This document shows positions 60,822-64,000 of a DNA stretch of 64,000 nucleotides, piece by piece. Within the stretch, counting starts at the first letter, position 1, and the number at the start of each line of letters is the position of its first letter. This DNA is from Flavobacteriales bacterium. GTDB lineage: Bacteria > Bacteroidota > Bacteroidia > Flavobacteriales_F > PHOS-HE28. The stretch is taken from NCBI GenBank assembly GCA_016788205.1, contig JAEUTA010000006.1, forward strand, positions 153,203-217,202, given 5' to 3'. Under the pieces are notes generated by a model that saw nothing but the letters and a program-made list of their open reading frames with translations, ran no database searches and was not told the DNA's origin. The position numbers and the translations under genes are program-made.

Positions 60822-61914
60822 CCCCTTCAAGCCCAGCGGCGACCTTTCGCCAGCAACGCTGAAGGCCTACCTGGAAGGTCGGCTGGATGCGGCCGCAGCA
60901 CATGAGGTGGAGCTGCACATGGAGAGCGACCCGTTGCTGCGCGACGCGGAAGCAGGGTTGCGCTTGCCCGGTGCATGCGCCGGTGCGGGTGCCTTGAACG
61001 CGCACAGGCCCACCGGCGCTGGCAGCTCCTGGGCGGTGTGGGCGCTCTCGGCCATCGTCGTATCCACGGCGGGCACGCTCTGGTACGCCAGCATCGACCC
61101 TGCCGGAACCGCGGCCAAGGATCCCGTGCATGCACAGGGCACCGAGGTACCATCGCTCACCCGTGGCGCTGCCGCAGTGCGCATCCAGCAGCAGGAGATC
61201 CAAGCGGCGATCGAGATCCCGGAAAGCCTGCACATCGGCCACTCCATCGGCGAACGCCACGCGCTGTCTGCGTTGAGCGTACAGGCCTCCGCACCTACTG
61301 ATACCGCAGCCCGCATCACGGTGGACCCGGTGCAACCCCGCACCACCGCACCACCGCTGGCCGGTGACGCCATCGAGGGGATGGCACTACGCCGCCATCA
61401 ACGCCCATCGATGCAGCTGGTCTACCTGCATGATCTGAAACTGATACACCCCAAGGAAGTGTACGGTCGCAGTCCGGAAGTGGACGCCACGGCCACCGGC
61501 GTGGATGCACGATTCTCCAATGCCGCGGAGCGGGATCAGGCGAGCATGCAGGAGCGGCGTGTGGCCTACCTCACCTTCATGGACGAAGCGCTGGAGAAGT
61601 TCGTGCAGAACGACCACAAGGGCTGCCTGGAAGACCTGCGCTTCGTACTGGCGCAGTATCCCGATGATGTGAACGCCTTGTTCTACGCCGGGCTATGCTG
61701 CTACAACCTGGGCATGAACGAACGCGCGGAGCGGTTCCTGGAGCGCGCTGCGCACCACAGCTTCCCGGTGTTCGATGAAGAGGCGGAGTGGTACCATGCA
61801 CTGGCCTTGCAACGGCTGGGCGAACAGGGGCCCGCGCAGGAAGCCTTCCACCGCATCGTGCGGGCGCAGGGGTTCTATGCCGGGCGCGCGGCAGAGCGTA
61901 TCGCCCGGCACTGA
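60802..61914 (+). CDS. membrane protein with anti-sigma-like N-terminus and TPR C-terminus
   Basis: 370 residues. Residues 1-70 are a charged helical segment (LSPATLKAYLEGRLDAAAAHEVELHM) without the zinc motif, resembling an anti-sigma or ZBR-like domain. One transmembrane helix lies at ~74-92 (WAVWALSAIVVSTAGTLWYA). The periplasmic part has a low-complexity stretch and then TPR-like repeats near 260-370 (NDVNALFYAGLCCYNLGMNERAERFLERA, EEAEWYHALALQRLGEQGPAQEAFHRIV). The gene overlaps the sigma factor by 20 bases, so a sigma/anti-sigma relation is likely. The TPRs could read assembly state outside the membrane. Confidence 0.7.
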   Translation: MRSATPDPFKPSGDLSPATLKAYLEGRLDAAAAHEVELHMESDPLLRDAEAGLRLPGACAGAGALNAHRPTGAGSSWAVWALSAIVVSTAGTLWYASIDPAGTAAKDPVHAQGTEVPSLTRGAAAVRIQQQEIQAAIEIPESLHIGHSIGERHALSALSVQASAPTDTAARITVDPVQPRTTAPPLAGDAIEGMALRRHQRPSMQLVYLHDLKLIHPKEVYGRSPEVDATATGVDARFSNAAERDQASMQERRVAYLTFMDEALEKFVQNDHKGCLEDLRFVLAQYPDDVNALFYAGLCCYNLGMNERAERFLERAAHHSFPVFDEEAEWYHALALQRLGEQGPAQEAFHRIVRAQGFYAGRAAERIARH

Positions 61915-61954
61915 TGCACCTGATCGCTCACGGCGATACCTTGGTGCACGGACC

Positions 61955-62557
61955 ATGGCCTCCCTCACCGCCCCCGATATCGCCTGGCACATGCGCTGTT
62001 ATGCGCAAGGTCTGTTGCATGAGTGGATCACGCCCAATGCATTGCTCTACGCGTGGGAGAGCGACCTGCTCACCGTAACGCGCGATGGCATGGTGTGCGA
62101 AGTGGAGATCAAGTGCTCGCGCACCGACCTGTTGAACGACCTGAAGAAACCAAAGCACAGCCAGGGCATGCTGCTCAACGGCACCTTCATGGACAAGCGT
62201 TCGGGAAAGGCGAAGACGCTCAATGAAGCGCGCGAAGACCAGCGTCGGCGCGCTGGAGCGGAGCGGTGTCGCCGACCCAACTACTTCTGCTTCGCCCTGC
62301 CCTGTGCCATCTACCGCAAGCTTCCCGCAGGCAAATTGCCGCCGTACGCGGGCGTGTACACCGTAGATGAGGAGGGACGCGTGTTCGAGGAGCGGAGGCC
62401 CATCCAGCTGCACACCGAACGTATCGGAGCGGACGACCTGCTGGCGTTGGCCCGGAAGATGCACCACCGCTACTGGGAGGAGTTGCGCAGGGCTCGTCAT
62501 GTACCGATGGTGCAGAACGGTGAAGGCGTGGCGGAAACGCAGGGGACCCTAGCGTAG
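61955..62557 (+). CDS. PD-(D/E)XK-fold nuclease-like protein of unknown function
   Basis: 200 residues from ATG 61955; the upstream frame is shadow sequence. The core signature is D37...E51-I-K53 (ESDLLTVTRDGMVCEVEIKC), the PD-(D/E)XK metal site with the usual hydrophobic strand, followed by NYFCFALPCAIYRKL and YAGVYTVDEEG. No partner methylase or restriction gene is near, and no DNA-binding domain is seen. It may be a DNA-repair-type nuclease (MmcB-like) or a defence relic. It lies 40 bases after the TPR gene. Confidence 0.7.
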   Translation: MASLTAPDIAWHMRCYAQGLLHEWITPNALLYAWESDLLTVTRDGMVCEVEIKCSRTDLLNDLKKPKHSQGMLLNGTFMDKRSGKAKTLNEAREDQRRRAGAERCRRPNYFCFALPCAIYRKLPAGKLPPYAGVYTVDEEGRVFEERRPIQLHTERIGADDLLALARKMHHRYWEELRRARHVPMVQNGEGVAETQGTLA

Positions 62558-62584
62558 CGCGCTTTTGCGCGACCACGCTGCGGC

Positions 62585-62593
62585 TACCTTCGC
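62585..62593 (+). promoter_or_regulatory. probable promoter for lysA
   Basis: TACCTTCGC ends 6 bases before the ATG at 62600, and TTTG at 62564-62567 is 17 bases upstream of the box, a good -33/-7 pair of the Bacteroidota type. Confidence 0.65.
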
Positions 62594-62599
62594 GCCCCC

Positions 62600-63829
62600 A
62601 TGGAACAACGGAATGACCTCTCACACATCGCCGGTGTTGCCGTAGACGAACTGGCCGCTCTCGCCGGAACGCCCGTCTACGTGTACGACAGCGCGATCAT
62701 CGCACGCCAGGTACAGCGCCTGCAACGTGCCTTCGCAGGAACCCCAACGCGCTTCATGTACGCGTGCAAAGCCCTGCCCAACCTCTCCATCATGCGGCTG
62801 GTGAAACGGCTCGGCACCGGGCTGGACACGGTCTCCATCCAGGAGGTGCAACTGGGCCTGCATGCGGGCTTCAAGCCGGAAGAGATCCTCTTCACGCCCA
62901 ACATGGTATCGTTCGAAGAGATCCAACGTGCGGTGGAGCTGGGGGTGCACATCAACATCGACTCCATCCCCATGCTGGAGCGGTTCGGTCACCACTACGG
63001 CGGGCGCACACCCATCTTCCTGCGCATCAATCCGCACATCATGGCGGGTGGCAACGAGCGCATCAGCACGGGCCACATCGACTCGAAATTCGGCATCAGC
63101 ATCCACCAGTTGAGGCATGTGGAACGCATCGTGGGATCGCACGGCATGCACATCCATGGCCTGCACATGCACACGGGCAGCGATATCCTGGACGCCGACG
63201 TGTTCCTGCGCGGCGCCGAGCTCCTGCTGGACTCCGCAGCGTTGTTCCCCGAACTGCGCTACCTCGATCTGGGCAGCGGTTTCAAAGTGGCCTACAAGCC
63301 GGGCGACATCACCACCGACATCGAGGACCTGGGGAAGCGCATCACCGAGCGGGTGAAGGCCTTCAACGCCCAGCGCACGGAACCGGTGGAGATCTGGTTC
63401 GAGCCGGGCAAATTCCTGGTCAGCGAAGCAGGCACCTTGCTCACGCGGGTCACCTTGCTGAAGCAGACCACCGCCACGGTATTCGCCGGTGTGGACAGCG
63501 GATTGAACCACCTCATCCGCCCGATGATGTACGGGGCCTACCACCACATCGAGAACGTGAGCGCACCCACGGCCACACCACGCATCTACACGGTGGTGGG
63601 CAATATCTGTGAGACGGACACTTTCGGCTGGGACCGCCAGATCGCGGAGATCAAGGAGGGGCATCTGCTCGCCATGCGCAACGCCGGTGCGTACGGGCAT
63701 TCCATGGCCAGCAACTACAACAGCCGCATGCGTCCACCGGAGATCCTGATCACGGATGGCCAGGCACAACTGATCCGCCGACGCGAGACCCTGGACGACC
63801 TGCTGGCCACGCAGGTCTCCGTGGACTGA
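62600..63829 (+). CDS. lysA: diaminopimelate decarboxylase
   Basis: 409 residues. PLP lysine K57 is in RFMYACKALPN; the barrel histidine is in HMHTGSDI, and substrate residues are in EPGKFLVSEAG and CETDTFGWDRQI, with GAYGHSMASNYNSRMRPPE near the end. It turns meso-diaminopimelate into lysine, the last step of lysine synthesis. The gene stands alone between its own promoter and a strong terminator. Confidence 0.96.
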   Translation: MEQRNDLSHIAGVAVDELAALAGTPVYVYDSAIIARQVQRLQRAFAGTPTRFMYACKALPNLSIMRLVKRLGTGLDTVSIQEVQLGLHAGFKPEEILFTPNMVSFEEIQRAVELGVHINIDSIPMLERFGHHYGGRTPIFLRINPHIMAGGNERISTGHIDSKFGISIHQLRHVERIVGSHGMHIHGLHMHTGSDILDADVFLRGAELLLDSAALFPELRYLDLGSGFKVAYKPGDITTDIEDLGKRITERVKAFNAQRTEPVEIWFEPGKFLVSEAGTLLTRVTLLKQTTATVFAGVDSGLNHLIRPMMYGAYHHIENVSAPTATPRIYTVVGNICETDTFGWDRQIAEIKEGHLLAMRNAGAYGHSMASNYNSRMRPPEILITDGQAQLIRRRETLDDLLATQVSVD

Positions 63830-63873
63830 CCCCGCATTCTTCCTTTCCTCTTCGGGTGCATTGGCTGTAAAGC

Positions 63874-63907
63874 AGAAGCCCCCGCCTCGTTGGAGGCGGG
63901 GGCTTCT
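63874..63907. terminator. bidirectional transcription terminator hairpin
   Basis: AGAAGCCCCCGCCTC at 63874-63888 pairs perfectly with GAGGCGGGGGCTTCT at 63893-63907 over 15 bp, with loop GTTG. It lies between lysA and the convergent T9SS gene and should end both transcripts. Confidence 0.9.
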
Positions 63908-63925
63908 CATTGGTGTGGTGTGGGC

Positions 63926-64000
63926 TTAGTGCTGTATCACCAGGCGCTCGGTGTAGGCCGCGCTACCTGCGGTGATGTTCACCAGGTACATGCCGTTGCT
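63926..64000 (-). CDS. C-terminal end of a T9SS type A cargo protein, truncated by window edge
   Basis: The last 24 codons and stop of a minus-strand gene. The peptide NGMYLVNITAG...YTERLVIQH is the final strand of a type A sorting domain, closely like the tails at 36550 (RLAVQH) and 38049 (RLIVQH). The rest of the gene lies to the right of the window. Confidence 0.85.
   Translation of the reverse strand, partial: SNGMYLVNITAGSAAYTERLVIQH

Noticed and set aside
1..64000. tRNA or rRNA genes, insertion sequences, prophage
   Set aside because: Nothing resembling tRNA folds, rRNA sequence, transposase or phage structural genes was found in the short intergenic spaces or in the ORFs.

Overview
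The window is a compact, GC-rich stretch of a Bacteroidota chromosome, most likely an uncultured member of the Flavobacteriales. The evidence is direct: several secreted proteins end in type IX secretion (T9SS) sorting domains, the T9SS gene porG sits beside bamA, SusC-like TonB-dependent receptors and DUF4296/DUF5689/DUF6268-type families occur, and promoters look like the Bacteroidota -7 box (TAnnTTTG-like, here mostly TAC[C/T]TT[T/C]GC). No rRNA, tRNA, CRISPR array, phage or insertion sequence was seen. Genes are tightly packed; convergent genes often end within 4 bases of each other.

Layout. 1-6.3 kb: an outer-membrane protein fragment, a membrane-bound metallophosphoesterase, a barrel protein, and an ECF sigma factor with a 699-residue putative membrane anti-sigma partner. 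6.3-13.4 kb (minus strand): korAB (2-oxoacid:ferredoxin oxidoreductase), a secreted protein of unknown function, Mrp + Nfu (Fe-S cluster handling), a STAS-like protein, and trmB with a cysteine-less alkyltransferase-like protein. 13.5-25.4 kb: a MurG-like glycosyltransferase, a secreted DNA/RNA nuclease, a histidine kinase divergent from a Na/phosphate cotransporter, a LuxE-like synthetase, tyrS-DUF805, a short-chain dehydrogenase, and a GT2-pyrC-DUF4296 operon. 25.5-31 kb: one giant T9SS type B surface protein with fifteen ~79-residue repeats. 31.3-39.1 kb: a TonB receptor, a DUF5689 lipoprotein, two T9SS type A OB-fold proteins and a secreted EEP-family phosphodiesterase, which I read as a candidate nucleic-acid or phosphodiester scavenging locus.

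39.2-51.2 kb is the conserved envelope-biogenesis block: an esterase-pdxJ operon, then CBS protein, Omp85-like barrel, nadK, porG, uppS, bamA, three ompH/skp paralogues and murI. 51.3-54.2 kb is an operon of a di-heme oxidoreductase lipoprotein, a Tat-type Rieske lipoprotein and a porin, preceded by a DtxR-family-like palindrome; it may be an iron-regulated periplasmic redox module. 54.3-58.5 kb holds a DUF3703 protein, a gamma-carbonic anhydrase and a probable metal module (cysteine-rich HYC_CC_PP-like membrane protein, TonB receptor, HMA protein). 58.6-64 kb has a two-domain Nfu, an unusual unit of a barrel-less TonB-plug protein with an ECF sigma factor and a membrane TPR protein, a PD-(D/E)XK-like protein, lysA, a strong terminator, and the end of another T9SS cargo gene.

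The features most worth following are the plug-only/sigma/TPR unit, the di-heme/Rieske/porin operon with its operator-like palindrome, the dispersed nuclease-like modules at 31-39 kb, and the recurrent placement of -7 boxes 3-8 bases before start codons, which predicts many leaderless mRNAs.
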